A stretch of DNA of 28,460 nt from Desulfonatronospira sp. (GTDB lineage: Bacteria; Desulfobacterota; Desulfovibrionia; Desulfovibrionales; Desulfonatronovibrionaceae). Below, in pieces: positions 1-7,232 of this stretch; within the stretch, counting starts at the first letter, position 1; each line of letters begins with the position of its first letter. Position numbers and translations under genes: made by a program. Under the pieces are notes generated by a model. That model searched no databases. It worked only from the letters and a program-made list of their open reading frames with translations, and had not been told where the DNA came from. The stretch lies in NCBI GenBank assembly GCA_003554505.1, contig PWGS01000174.1:1-28460 (forward strand), in the 5' to 3' direction.

Positions 1-748
1 CTTCTCCTGCAACATCCTTGTGTATCCCCAGGGGAAAGCAGGGTATCATCTCATTGTCCACCCGGGCATTGGCATCCAGGGCATTCATGCGCCAGTTGGT
101 GGGACAGGCGGCCAGAAACTCAACGAAACCGAAGCCCAGTTTCTGCTCCTGGACCTTGAATGCCCTGCGCAGGGCTTTTTTGGCCTTTTTCAGGTTCTTA
201 ATGTTGTTCACCGCCACCCTGGCTGCAAAACTCACCCCCTGCAGCCTGGACATTATCTCGGTCATCTGCATGGGAAACCCGTCGGTGCCGGGCTGTCTGC
301 CCAGGGGAGTGGTGGTGGTTTTCTGGCCCAGCATGGTTGTGGGGGCCATCTGCCCACCGGTCATACCGTAGACGGTATTGTTCACGTAAACCACGGTGAT
401 TTTCTCGCCACGGTTGGCGGCGTGCATGATCTCGGCCAGCCCGATGGAGGCCAGGTCCCCGTCACCCTGGTAAACCAGCACCAGGCTGTCCGGTGAGCTT
501 CTCTTGACCCCGGTGGCCACTGCCGGAGCCCTTCCATGGGGAGCTTCCAGGGTGTCCACCAGTACGTAGTTGTAGATAAAGGCGCCGCAGCCGATTGCAG
601 CCACGCATATGCTTTTCTGAGCCAGCCCGGCATCTTCCAGTCCGGAGGCCAGCATCTTGTGCACAATGCCGTGATGACAGCCCGGACAGAAATGCGTGGG
701 CACATCCGCCAGAATATCCGGGGATTTGTAGGCCAGTACTTCCTGCAT
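1..748 (-). CDS. 2-oxoacid:ferredoxin oxidoreductase, beta (TPP-binding) subunit, partial
   Basis: The gene is open for 249 codons from an ATG at 748 and runs off the left edge without a stop, so its C-terminus is missing. An AGGAGC ribosome site lies just upstream. The translation has CPGC (C21, C24) near the N-terminus, a GDGDLASIG thiamine-pyrophosphate/Mg motif (95-103) closed by NN at 123-124, and then YGMTGGQ, all typical of the KorB/VorB/PorB beta family. The family uses TPP to decarboxylate a 2-oxoacid oxidatively to acyl-CoA and passes electrons to ferredoxin in the cytoplasm. It is the last visible gene of the run ferredoxin-alpha-beta; a gamma subunit may follow outside the window. 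The substrate (branched-chain 2-oxoacid or 2-oxoglutarate) cannot be settled from this sequence. Confidence 0.93.
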   Translation of the reverse strand, partial: MQEVLAYKSPDILADVPTHFCPGCHHGIVHKMLASGLEDAGLAQKSICVAAIGCGAFIYNYVLVDTLEAPHGRAPAVATGVKRSSPDSLVLVYQGDGDLASIGLAEIMHAANRGEKITVVYVNNTVYGMTGGQMAPTTMLGQKTTTTPLGRQPGTDGFPMQMTEIMSRLQGVSFAARVAVNNIKNLKKAKKALRRAFKVQEQKLGFGFVEFLAACPTNWRMNALDANARVDNEMIPCFPLGIHKDVAGE

Positions 749-841
749 GTTGTTGCTCCTTGAATATCTTAAGCCGGGTTCGACTTTGCGGGCAAAAAAA
801 TATAAGTCTTGGGCTTTTAATGCCCCGGCAAACCCGCACGT

Positions 842-1894
842 TTATCCTGTAAGTTCCTTAAGTATGGGCTCCTCGAAATCCTCAGGGGTAGGCAGATTGC
901 CGGGCAGGTGTCCATAAAAACCGCTTTCAGCCAGTCCGCAGATGGACAGGCGCACATCCTCCACCATCTGGCCCATGTTGTGCTCAATGGTCATAAAGCG
1001 TTTGCCCTGGCGGGCCAGATCCTGCAGAGCAGGCGCAGGAAAAGGAAAAAGGGTTATGGGGCGCAGGAGCCCTACCATATGGCCCTCCTTGCGCAGCTTA
1101 CGCACTGTAGACTTGACGATGCGCCCCATGGAACCGAAAGCCACAACCACAAGCCGGGCGTCAGAGGTAAAAAACTCTTCGTGCCGGCATTCCTTGCGGG
1201 CCTTTACATACTTTTCCTGCAGATCCTGGTTGTGCCTGCCCAGAGTACCCTCGGCCAGGCGCAGGGACCGGATGATGCGGGGGCTGCGCTCCCCGAAGCC
1301 TTCAAGCCTCCAGGAGGCCGCCTCCTGCGGATCCGGACCGGATGGATCCCGGGTGTCAATGGGCTCCATCATCTGACCCAGGATGGCGTCCCCCAGGATC
1401 ATTACCGGGTTGCGGTACTCAAAAGCCAGGTCAAAGGCCTCAAAAGTCAAATCATAAGCCTCCTGCACACTGCCCGGGGCCAGCACGATCTGGCGGTAGT
1501 CCCCGTGGCCGCCGCCCTTTACCGCCTGGAAATAATCCCCCTGGGAAGGACCGATATCCCCGAGTCCCGGCCCGCCCCGGCTGATATTGACGATGACCCC
1601 GGGCAGATCGCTGCCGGCCATGTAGGATATGGCCTCCTGCTTCAGGGATATGCCCGGGCTTGAGGATGAAGTCATGGCCCGCACCCCGCACGCCCCTGCC
1701 CCCAGAAGCATGTTGGCAGCGGCGATCTCGCTTTCGGCCTGGATGAACTCTCCCCCTGATGCCGGCAGAACTCTGGACATGTACTCGGGTATGTCATTCT
1801 GGGGGGTGATGGGATAGCCGAAGTAGCACCTGCAGCCGGCTGCGAGCGCCCCCCTGGCAACGGCTTCGTTGCCTTTGACGAAGATCCTAGACAT
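842..1894 (-). CDS. vorB: 2-oxoacid:ferredoxin oxidoreductase, alpha subunit (VorB-type)
   Basis: A protein of 350 residues starting MSRIFVKGNEA. The N-terminal pyrimidine-binding domain shows GYPITPQNDIPEYMS and the ESEIAAANMLLGAGACGVRAM block, followed by SSPGISLKQEAISYMAGSDLP, the usual layout of the alpha subunit of VorB/KorA enzymes. Family role: with the TPP-binding beta subunit it converts a 2-oxoacid plus CoA to acyl-CoA and CO2, reducing ferredoxin. The YPITPQNDIPEYMS wording fits the VorB (3-methyl-2-oxobutanoate) group best, but KorA is a real alternative. I chose the ATG at 1894 because GGAGGAG sits just upstream and it overlaps the end of the ferredoxin gene by 8 bases, which suggests coupled translation. 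A longer frame reaching 1978 would overlap the ferredoxin gene heavily and adds no family sequence. Confidence 0.93.
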   Translation of the reverse strand: MSRIFVKGNEAVARGALAAGCRCYFGYPITPQNDIPEYMSRVLPASGGEFIQAESEIAAANMLLGAGACGVRAMTSSSSPGISLKQEAISYMAGSDLPGVIVNISRGGPGLGDIGPSQGDYFQAVKGGGHGDYRQIVLAPGSVQEAYDLTFEAFDLAFEYRNPVMILGDAILGQMMEPIDTRDPSGPDPQEAASWRLEGFGERSPRIIRSLRLAEGTLGRHNQDLQEKYVKARKECRHEEFFTSDARLVVVAFGSMGRIVKSTVRKLRKEGHMVGLLRPITLFPFPAPALQDLARQGKRFMTIEHNMGQMVEDVRLSICGLAESGFYGHLPGNLPTPEDFEEPILKELTG

Positions 1895-2144
1895 GCTCCT
1901 CCTCCAGGGTCTTTGCGCCGGTTTTGTCCTTTTTGCTGCGGTAAACCGTAAACACCTCGTCCGGGCAGATCTCGGCACAGAATCCGCATCCCTTGCATAC
2001 GCTCATATCCTGGTTCTTCACCCTTATCACCTTGTAGCCCTGTCTGTTGGGACTGTCCGACTGCTCCAGCATATCCACCGGGCATACAAGGGTACACAGA
2101 AGGCATCCCTTGCATCTCTCCTCACGAATTATAATCCTGGACAT
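1887..2144 (-). CDS. 2[4Fe-4S] ferredoxin-type (delta) subunit of 2-oxoacid:ferredoxin oxidoreductase
   Basis: An 85-residue protein with two clean cluster motifs, CKGCLLCTLVCP (about 11-22) and CKGCGFCAEICP (about 50-61), which should hold two [4Fe-4S] clusters. Its position directly before, and 8 bases overlapping, the alpha subunit identifies it as the electron-transfer subunit of the same enzyme rather than a free ferredoxin. A strong GGGGAGGA ribosome site precedes the ATG. The charged tail after the second motif (KSKKDKTGAKTLEEEHV region) is not part of the cluster fold. It lies 26 bp downstream of queA on the same strand, so the oxidoreductase genes could be co-transcribed with queA. 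Confidence 0.94.
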   Translation of the reverse strand: MSRIIIREERCKGCLLCTLVCPVDMLEQSDSPNRQGYKVIRVKNQDMSVCKGCGFCAEICPDEVFTVYRSKKDKTGAKTLEEEHV

Positions 2145-2170
2145 CTATATCCTCCCCGGATCAAATAAAC

Positions 2171-3289
2171 TTATTTTATAAACATGGCATCACCATAGGA
2201 AAAAAAACGAAAATTCTTGTCCCTGGCGTATTGATAACTCTGCAGGACTTTTTTTCTTCCTGCAAAGGCGGATACCATAATCAAAAGGGATGAGCCGGGC
2301 AAATGAAAATTGGGGATGAGCTGATCCACAACCTCAAACCTGAAGCCCGGATAGATATAACTATCAGTCCAGCCTGTAAAGGGTTCCACCCGCCCTTTCA
2401 TCTTGAAGACGCTCTCCAGGGTGCGCACCGTGGTGGTCCCCACCGCCACCACCCTGCGCCCCTTTGACCTGGCCCGGCGTATGCTCTCAGCCGCCTGCCC
2501 GTCCACCTCGATGTACTCCGGGTGCATCACATGCTGCCTTATATCCCTTGTCTTCACCGGGCTGAAAGTCCCGTAACCAACATAAAGGCAGACTTTTGCC
2601 CACTTACACCCCATATCCTCCAGCTTTCGGCAAAGCTGGGGGGTAAAATGCATGCCCGCAGTGGGTGCCGCCACCGAGCCCTGTTTTTCCGGGTCGGCAT
2701 AGACTGTCTGGTAGCGATCAACGTCTTGGGGCTCATCCTCTCTCTTGATGTAGGGAGGAAGCGGAACATGACCGAAACGCACAAAAAAATCCCCCAGGTC
2801 CCCGGTCCAGAAAAGATCTCCCTCGGCCCTGCCCTGGTCCAGGTCCTGTACGAGCCTGAAGCGCACATTTTCTGCAAAATAAACCCAGTCCCCGGGCCTG
2901 GGGCGCCTGGAAGCCCTGACAAGACACTCTCCCCGGGCCTTTTTTTCCCCTTTTTCCCAGGCCGGGCTGATAAGAGGGAGCGGTGTAAGAAGTAAGAACT
3001 CCACCGCCCCGGAGCTCTCTTTGCGGCCCATGAGCCTAGCCGGCAGAACCTTTGAACTGTTCACCACCAGAAGCGACCCCGGCTCCAGGTGACGGTGGAT
3101 ATTCTCGAAGCGGTCCTCCTGCATGTCGCCGCCCTGCCTGTCCAGGACCAGAAGCCTGGATTCGCTTCTGCCCGGAGCAGGCCTGGACGCTATCCTGGAC
3201 GGATCCAGCTCGTAGTCATAATTTTCAAGGTCAAAATCTTCGGAAATGGTCATGGCCGGCTTGTATTGCAATTTCTCCCTGAAATCCAC
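2171..3289 (-). CDS. queA: S-adenosylmethionine:tRNA ribosyltransferase-isomerase QueA
   Basis: QueA moves the ribosyl part of SAM onto 7-aminomethyl-7-deazaguanine in the tRNA anticodon wobble position and isomerises it to epoxyqueuosine. Family motifs are plain: YDYELDPSRIASRPAPGRS near the N-terminus, GSVAAPTAGMHFT, VGTTTVRTLES, and the C-terminal YPGFRFEVVDQLIPNFHLP and FFSYGDAMFI. The length of 372 residues is slightly above the usual 340-360, partly because of an N-terminal extension. I chose the GTG at 3289 because CAGGAG lies about 10 bases upstream, whereas the ATG at 3253 (MTISEDFDLENYDYEL), nearer the usual family start, has no Shine-Dalgarno sequence. queD is divergent on the other side of a 128-bp gap, so two queuosine genes are adjacent. 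Confidence 0.97.
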   Translation of the reverse strand: MDFREKLQYKPAMTISEDFDLENYDYELDPSRIASRPAPGRSESRLLVLDRQGGDMQEDRFENIHRHLEPGSLLVVNSSKVLPARLMGRKESSGAVEFLLLTPLPLISPAWEKGEKKARGECLVRASRRPRPGDWVYFAENVRFRLVQDLDQGRAEGDLFWTGDLGDFFVRFGHVPLPPYIKREDEPQDVDRYQTVYADPEKQGSVAAPTAGMHFTPQLCRKLEDMGCKWAKVCLYVGYGTFSPVKTRDIRQHVMHPEYIEVDGQAAESIRRARSKGRRVVAVGTTTVRTLESVFKMKGRVEPFTGWTDSYIYPGFRFEVVDQLIPNFHLPGSSLLIMVSAFAGRKKVLQSYQYARDKNFRFFSYGDAMFIK

Positions 3290-3337
3290 CCAAAAGGTTC
3301 TCCTGAGATGCCCCCAAAGTCATGAGCCTTCCCATAA

Positions 3338-3364
3338 TTGACAGCATGCCTAAAAATCAATACT
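3338..3364 (+). promoter_or_regulatory. candidate promoter for queD
   Basis: A perfect TTGACA at 3338-3343 in the queA-queD intergenic region is followed after 15 bases by AATACT (3359-3364, four of six matches to TATAAT). The spacer is short, and TATAAA at 3382-3387 is an alternative -10 without a good -35. Either would place the transcript start just ahead of the queD AAGGAG ribosome site at 3407-3412. This is inference from base pattern only. Confidence 0.3.
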
Positions 3365-3417
3365 CAAGCCGGGAAATACGGTATAAACTTTTCTTTAAAG
3401 GTATATAAGGAGCGGAC

Positions 3418-3804
3418 ATGGCCGAACCCAGGTATTGTCTCCGGGTGAGCTCGGATTTCAGTTCATCGCATCAACTCCGCAACTACGGGGGAAAGTGTGA
3501 AAGCCTGCACGGGCACAATTTTCAGGTGCAGATCCAGGTGTGCGGAAAAGAGGTTGATCCGGACACGGGCATGCTCATGGATTTCAAGGAATTAAAAAGC
3601 AGCCTGCAGGCTGTGCTGGAAGAACTTGACCACAAACATCTAAACGACCTCCCCCACTTCAGAAAGATCAACCCTTCCTCGGAAAATCTGGCCTGTTTCG
3701 TTTACCAGGAGTTAAAAGCCCGTCTGAGGGACAGGGGCGTGTACCTGGACTGGGTCATGGTGGCGGAAAAAAACAGTTCCAGGGCCTATTACAGCGAAAC
3801 ATGA
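3418..3804 (+). CDS. queD: 6-carboxy-5,6,7,8-tetrahydropterin synthase QueD
   Basis: A 128-residue protein of the 6-pyruvoyl-tetrahydropterin synthase/QueD fold. It converts dihydroneopterin triphosphate to 6-carboxytetrahydropterin, an early step toward preQ0 and queuosine. The zinc ligands H18, H31 and H33 (SSHQL and LHGHNF), catalytic C27, the D71-H72 pair (LDHKHLND) and the pterin-anchoring E117 (MVAEKNSSRAYY) are all present, so it should be active. AAGGAG at 3407-3412 lies five bases before the ATG. Divergent from queA; no other preQ0 genes (queC, queE, folE) are in the window. A GC hairpin overlaps the stop codon. Confidence 0.96.
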   Translation: MAEPRYCLRVSSDFSSSHQLRNYGGKCESLHGHNFQVQIQVCGKEVDPDTGMLMDFKELKSSLQAVLEELDHKHLNDLPHFRKINPSSENLACFVYQELKARLRDRGVYLDWVMVAEKNSSRAYYSET

Positions 3805-3824
3805 CCGCACTCAGGTGCGGTTTG
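3804..3824 (+). terminator. hairpin at the end of queD, possible weak terminator
   Basis: ACCGCAC (3804-3810) and GTGCGGT (3815-3821) form a perfect 7-bp stem with a TCAG loop, starting at the last base of the queD stop codon. Only a short run of T follows (TTTGATT), so termination strength is doubtful. No better hairpin with a T run is visible for queD or for pyk, which converges from the right with about 145 bp between the two stop codons. Confidence 0.4.
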
Positions 3825-3949
3825 ATTCCGCGGTGCTGCCACCTGCAGTTTGCTCAGCCCGGCATCGTACTTATTGCGTGCCCGGTACAACCCTCGATGA
3901 GTGGTTTTAAAAAATCCACGGCTAACCTCGAAGAACCCAAAAAACCATC

Positions 3950-5356
3950 CTATTTTCTGTAAATCTTCAACAGGTTGGTGGGAGAGCTTTCCAGCCCGGC
4001 CTTGGGGTGTCCTGCGGTTATAACCAGGTCCTCGCCGCTCATAAAGCCGGAAAATTCTTCCACGAACTTTTCGGTGCGCTGCAGATGATCATGGGGCTGT
4101 TCTGATATGTGCATAGGCACAACTCCCCAGGAAAAGTTCATGAATTTCTGGGTGTCCCACCTGGGGCTTAAGCCGAAGATGGTCTGTCTGGGCCTGCAGG
4201 AGCTGATCAGCCTTACTGTTGCCCCGGAATCGGTGTGCGCCACCAGGGCCTTGCTCCCGATCTTGTCGGCCAGAAGACATGCGTTGTACCCGATGAAATT
4301 TTCCGAAACCTGCTTTTTGGGTTCCAGAGGGCTTGTGCCCAGCTCAAAGAAGAACTTCTCGGCCTCCTCTGCAATCTCCCGCATGTATCCCACCGCCTGC
4401 ACCGGATACTGACCTATGGCGGTTTCTTCGGAAAGCATGAGGCAGTCGGTGCCGTCCAGGACAGCGTTGGCCACGTCCGTGGTCTCGGCCCGGGTGGGCA
4501 TGGGATTGCTGACCATGGAAAGGAGCATCTGGGTAGCCACTATCACCGGCTTGGCCGAGTGGTTGCACGCGGCAATGATCCTCTTCTGCAGAGGGGGCAG
4601 GGAGGACAGCGGGCATTCAAGACCCAGATCTCCCCTGGCCACCATGATCCCGTCGGCAATTTTCAGAATTTCTTCCAGACGGTTGACCGCCACCTGTCTT
4701 TCCAGTTTGGCGATCACAGGGATCCAGCGGCCTTTTTTCTCTATGACATGCTTGGCGCTGGAGACGTCTTCAGGAGACTGCACAAAGGACATGGCTACGG
4801 CGTCTATGCCCATGTCCAGTCCGGCGGCCAGGTCTTCGCGGTCCTTGGAGGTAAGGGCTGCAATGGAGGCCTTGAGACCGGGAAAGGTTATGCCCTTGCG
4901 CGAGGTTATAATGCCGCTGTTTTCAGACCTGATCCTGAGCACCTCTCCGTCTTTTTCCAGGACCTCAAAACTGAGTCCCCCGTCGCTGACCCGTACCTCA
5001 TCCCCTTTTTTCAGATCCTTGATGATCTCCTTGTGGTCAAAGGGCAGATAGGGAGCATGACTGTTAATATATTCCGAAGGACCCATGAACAATTCATCTC
5101 CCACATTGATGTTCAGGGGAGATTCCTTGAGTTCCCCGGCTCTTATCTTTGGCCCGGACAGGTCCTGCATGATGGTTATGCCATGCTGCAGCTCACCCTC
5201 GACGCTGCGCAGGTTCCTGATGATGGGCTCAAAATCCCCGGCGCTTCCATGGGAAAAGTTGAGCCGGAAAATCCGCACTCCCTGCTCCACCAGTCTTTTG
5301 ATCATGAACCTCTCGTTACAGGCTGGTCCGATGGTGGCTATTATCTTGGTATGCAT
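3950..5356 (-). CDS. pyk: pyruvate kinase
   Basis: Pyruvate kinase transfers phosphate from phosphoenolpyruvate to ADP, the last step of glycolysis. The 468 residues follow the family layout: TKIIATIGPAC at the N-terminus, FRLNFSHG (30-37), LSGPKIR (66-72), a B domain (about 70-165) ending at the GITFPGLK block, catalytic K217 with metal ligand E219 in VIAKLE, VARGDLGLE (239-247, RGD 241-243), the T-rich TRAETTDVANAV segment and SEETAIGQYP. The C-terminal allosteric domain has normal length and there is no extra PEP-utiliser domain. The start ATG is preceded by AAGGAATGAAGAA. The gene is divergent from mraZ and convergent with queD, so it appears to be transcribed alone. Confidence 0.97.
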   Translation of the reverse strand: MHTKIIATIGPACNERFMIKRLVEQGVRIFRLNFSHGSAGDFEPIIRNLRSVEGELQHGITIMQDLSGPKIRAGELKESPLNINVGDELFMGPSEYINSHAPYLPFDHKEIIKDLKKGDEVRVSDGGLSFEVLEKDGEVLRIRSENSGIITSRKGITFPGLKASIAALTSKDREDLAAGLDMGIDAVAMSFVQSPEDVSSAKHVIEKKGRWIPVIAKLERQVAVNRLEEILKIADGIMVARGDLGLECPLSSLPPLQKRIIAACNHSAKPVIVATQMLLSMVSNPMPTRAETTDVANAVLDGTDCLMLSEETAIGQYPVQAVGYMREIAEEAEKFFFELGTSPLEPKKQVSENFIGYNACLLADKIGSKALVAHTDSGATVRLISSCRPRQTIFGLSPRWDTQKFMNFSWGVVPMHISEQPHDHLQRTEKFVEEFSGFMSGEDLVITAGHPKAGLESSPTNLLKIYRK

Positions 5357-5439
5357 TTCTTCATTCCTTTTTTCACCCGCAACATTAAATCCGGGAGGTT
5401 TTTTTTATAGTTGGACGCCTTTTACAGGCCACAGGATGA

Positions 5440-5460
5440 TTTTGTGATTGTACCACAAAA
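5440..5460. promoter_or_regulatory. palindrome in the pyk promoter region, possible operator
   Basis: TTTTGTG (5440-5446) and CACAAAA (5454-5460) are perfect inverted arms separated by 7 bases. The site covers the candidate -10 of pyk on the minus strand, where a repressor could block RNA polymerase. It superficially resembles a CRP/FNR-family half-site pair, but the spacing between TGTG and CACA is 7 rather than 8. No regulator is encoded nearby. Confidence 0.35.
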
Positions 5461-5475
5461 ATTTCAAATTTTAAA
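5447..5475 (-). promoter_or_regulatory. candidate pyk promoter
   Basis: Read on the minus strand, TTTAAA (5475-5470; four of six -35 matches) is followed after 17 bases by TACAAT (5452-5447; five of six -10 matches). It lies in an AT-rich stretch about 90 bases upstream of the pyk ATG, leaving a leader of roughly 80 bases. Inference from pattern and position. Confidence 0.4.
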
Positions 5476-5551
5476 ATTCAAATATAATCGATGGTTAGCT
5501 GAAAAACCACTTAAAATCAAGTTAAGCAGGCCTGAAAATTTCATTTTATGC

Positions 5552-5579
5552 TTGACTTTTCCTTGCCTGAAAATAAACA
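5552..5579 (+). promoter_or_regulatory. candidate promoter of the dcw cluster (mraZ promoter)
   Basis: TTGACT (5552-5557, five of six) is followed after 16 bases by TAAACA (5574-5579, a poor -10). It sits in the only clearly AT-rich, gene-free stretch ahead of mraZ. A transcript from it would start around 5586, inside the MraZ-type repeats, so MraZ bound there would block initiation. The -35 is convincing and the -10 is not. Confidence 0.4.
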
Positions 5580-5582
5580 AGG

Positions 5583-5612
5583 TGGTAAATAGTGGTAAAT
5601 AGTGGTTAGATA
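5583..5612 (+). promoter_or_regulatory. MraZ-type operator: three 10-bp direct repeats
   Basis: TGGTAAATAG (5583-5592), TGGTAAATAG (5593-5602) and TGGTTAGATA (5603-5612) form three direct repeats in exact 10-bp register just before the mraZ start codon. Known MraZ operators are direct TGGG/TGGT-type repeats spaced one helical turn apart upstream of mraZ, through which MraZ represses its own cluster. The third copy occupies the place where a ribosome site would be expected; no good Shine-Dalgarno sequence is present. Confidence 0.75.
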
Positions 5613-5615
5613 ATT

Positions 5616-6071
5616 ATGTTCAGAGGACACAGCCAAAGAAGCATAGACCCCAAGGGACGGCTCATGCTGCCTCCCGAATTCAGGGAAACAATCCTGGAGC
5701 ACTCTCCCGAGGGGCGGGTAATGCTTACCAATTTTGACGGCTGTGCCGTAGGCTATCCTTTACCTGAATGGGAGAGAATTGAACAGAGTTTTAACCAGCT
5801 AAATATGGCTAATCGCAAATTCAGGGATTTCCACCGCTTTTTTATTTCCGGGGCGACTGAGGTCAACCTGGACAAACAGGGCCGCATCCTTGTACCGCCT
5901 TATCTGAGCTCATACGCAGGAATGAACAAGGAGGTCATCCTGGCCGGAGTGGGAAGAAAATTCGAGATCTGGGACATTGAGCGCTTCGAGATGCAGCGCA
6001 GGAAGATGGAGCAGGACTTTGACGGAATAATGGATTCCCTGGCGGAAAACGGATTCGAACTCAGGTTTTAA
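5616..6071 (+). CDS. mraZ: transcriptional regulator / nucleoid protein MraZ
   Basis: A 151-residue protein with two SpoVT/AbrB-like halves, each carrying the family motif: DPKGRLMLPPEFR (D11-R23) and DKQGRILVPP (D86-P95). MraZ forms a ring-shaped oligomer whose motifs contact direct repeats ahead of mraZ and represses the dcw operon. It is the first gene of the cluster, as usual, and the matching repeats lie immediately upstream. MFRGHSQRSIDPKGR aligns with the standard MraZ start, so I trust the ATG at 5616 although the upstream bases (GTGGTTAGATAATT) give no real Shine-Dalgarno sequence. A 56-bp gap separates it from rsmH. Confidence 0.97.
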   Translation: MFRGHSQRSIDPKGRLMLPPEFRETILEHSPEGRVMLTNFDGCAVGYPLPEWERIEQSFNQLNMANRKFRDFHRFFISGATEVNLDKQGRILVPPYLSSYAGMNKEVILAGVGRKFEIWDIERFEMQRRKMEQDFDGIMDSLAENGFELRF

Positions 6072-6076
6072 AATAA

Positions 6077-6095
6077 CTCCCGGTTACCACCGGAG
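6077..6095 (+). other. small stem-loop between mraZ and rsmH
   Basis: CTCCCGGT (6077-6084) pairs with ACCGGAG (6089-6095) around a TACC loop with one bulged C. No T run follows, so this is not a standard terminator. It could stabilise or process the leader of rsmH, but nothing in the sequence decides that. Confidence 0.3.
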
Positions 6096-6127
6096 CAGGC
6101 AAAAACCAAAAAGGACGGGAATTATCC

Positions 6128-7087
6128 GTGCATGCTCAGGATATGCCATATTATACCCACCAGCCGGTAATGCTTGATGAGGTCCTGGAAATTCTGGGTC
6201 CTGTTCCTGGAGGACGCTACCTGGACGGTACACTGGGCCTGGGCGGGCATTCTCTGGAGATTCTCAAAGCCTGCGCCGGGCACTGCAGCATTCTAGGCCT
6301 GGATATGGACCGGGAAGCTCTGGAACTGGCCGCAAAAAACCTGGGAGAATACCAGGACAGGATCCACCTGGTCCAGGATGCCTTTCACCGCTTTGAAGAG
6401 CATGTCCGGGAACTGCAGTGGCCCGGCCTTGACGGCGCCCTTCTTGACCTGGGCATGTCCTCTCTGCAGCTGGACAAAAAGGAAAAAGGATTCAGCTTCA
6501 TCCATGACGGACCACTGGACATGCGCATGGGCCAGGCGCAGGGTTTCCCTCCGGCATCCAGCCTGGTGCATAACGAATCTTTTTCCAGGCTGAAAAAAAT
6601 AATCTATGAGCTGGGTGAAGAACCCATGGCTCCCAGAATAGCCAGGGCCATAATCCAGGCCAGGGAAAAAGAATCCATCGACACTACCCTGGAACTGGCC
6701 CGGATCGTGGAACTGGCCTACCCGGCCCCAAGAAGACGGGCCTCCAGAAATCACCCGGCCACCAAAACATTTCAGGCCCTGCGAATGGCTACAAACAAGG
6801 AACTGGAAAGCCTGCGGGAGTTTCTGGAGAACATCGCCCCCTGGCTCAGACCCGGGGCCAGACTGGTGGTAATTTCCTATCATTCCCTGGAAGACAGGAT
6901 TGTAAAGCAGTATTTGCGCAGGCAGGCATCTGCCTGCATCTGTCCCCCAAGATCTCCGGTATGCAGCTGCAGCCACAAAAAAACCATGCTTATTTTGACC
7001 AAAAAGCCCCTGACAGCCTCACAGGAAGAAATTAGCCGCAACCCCAGGAGCAGAAGCGCCAAATTGAGGGCGGCTCAAAGGGTTTAA
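6128..7087 (+). CDS. rsmH: 16S rRNA (cytosine(1402)-N4)-methyltransferase RsmH
   Basis: RsmH (MraW) uses SAM to methylate N4 of C1402 in the ribosomal P site. Motifs: HQPVMLDEVLE, the SAM-binding LDGTLGLGGHS, LLDLGMSSLQLD, the RRASRNHPATKTFQALRMATNKEL region, ISYHSLEDRIVK, the paired-cysteine stretch CICPPRSPVCSC and the tail NPRSRSAKLRAAQR. The length of 319 residues is normal. The frame starts at a GTG (6128) with AAGGACGGGA upstream. ATG 6143 (MPYYTHQPVML) matches the family start better but has AGGA only one base away, so it remains an alternative. A 7-bp tandem array begins right after its stop codon. Confidence 0.96.
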   Translation: MHAQDMPYYTHQPVMLDEVLEILGPVPGGRYLDGTLGLGGHSLEILKACAGHCSILGLDMDREALELAAKNLGEYQDRIHLVQDAFHRFEEHVRELQWPGLDGALLDLGMSSLQLDKKEKGFSFIHDGPLDMRMGQAQGFPPASSLVHNESFSRLKKIIYELGEEPMAPRIARAIIQAREKESIDTTLELARIVELAYPAPRRRASRNHPATKTFQALRMATNKELESLREFLENIAPWLRPGARLVVISYHSLEDRIVKQYLRRQASACICPPRSPVCSCSHKKTMLILTKKPLTASQEEISRNPRSRSAKLRAAQRV

Positions 7088-7143
7088 GGGCATGGGGCAT
7101 GGGGCATGGGGCATAGAGCATGGGGCTTGGGGCATAGGGTGTG
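7088..7143 (+). repeat. 7-bp tandem array (GGGCATG) between rsmH and ftsL
   Basis: Eight consecutive heptamers start at the base after the rsmH stop codon: GGGCATG three times, then GGGCATA, GAGCATG, GGGCTTG, GGGCATA and GGGTGTG. The first copies are identical and the later ones degenerate. The remaining 89 bases up to ftsL (7144-7232) contain no repeat, gene or clear promoter that I can see. The apparent minus-strand reading frame through the array is an artefact of the period. Confidence 0.9.
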
Positions 7144-7232
7144 GGGAAGAAGGCCGGGGAGTACAGGGGTTGCGCAGAAAGGACGTGAAGGGAGAACAAA
7201 GATATCTATCCGGCTGATTTGGGATCTGAAAC

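Noticed and set aside
4235..5410. 391-codon plus-strand reading frame opposite pyk
   Set aside because: It is the antisense shadow of a complete pyruvate kinase gene; the translation is rich in His, Gly and Gln with no domain motif and no ribosome site.
5443..5458. True CRP/FNR site ahead of pyk
   Set aside because: The TGTGA and TCACA halves are not both present at N6 spacing; only a generic palindrome can be claimed.
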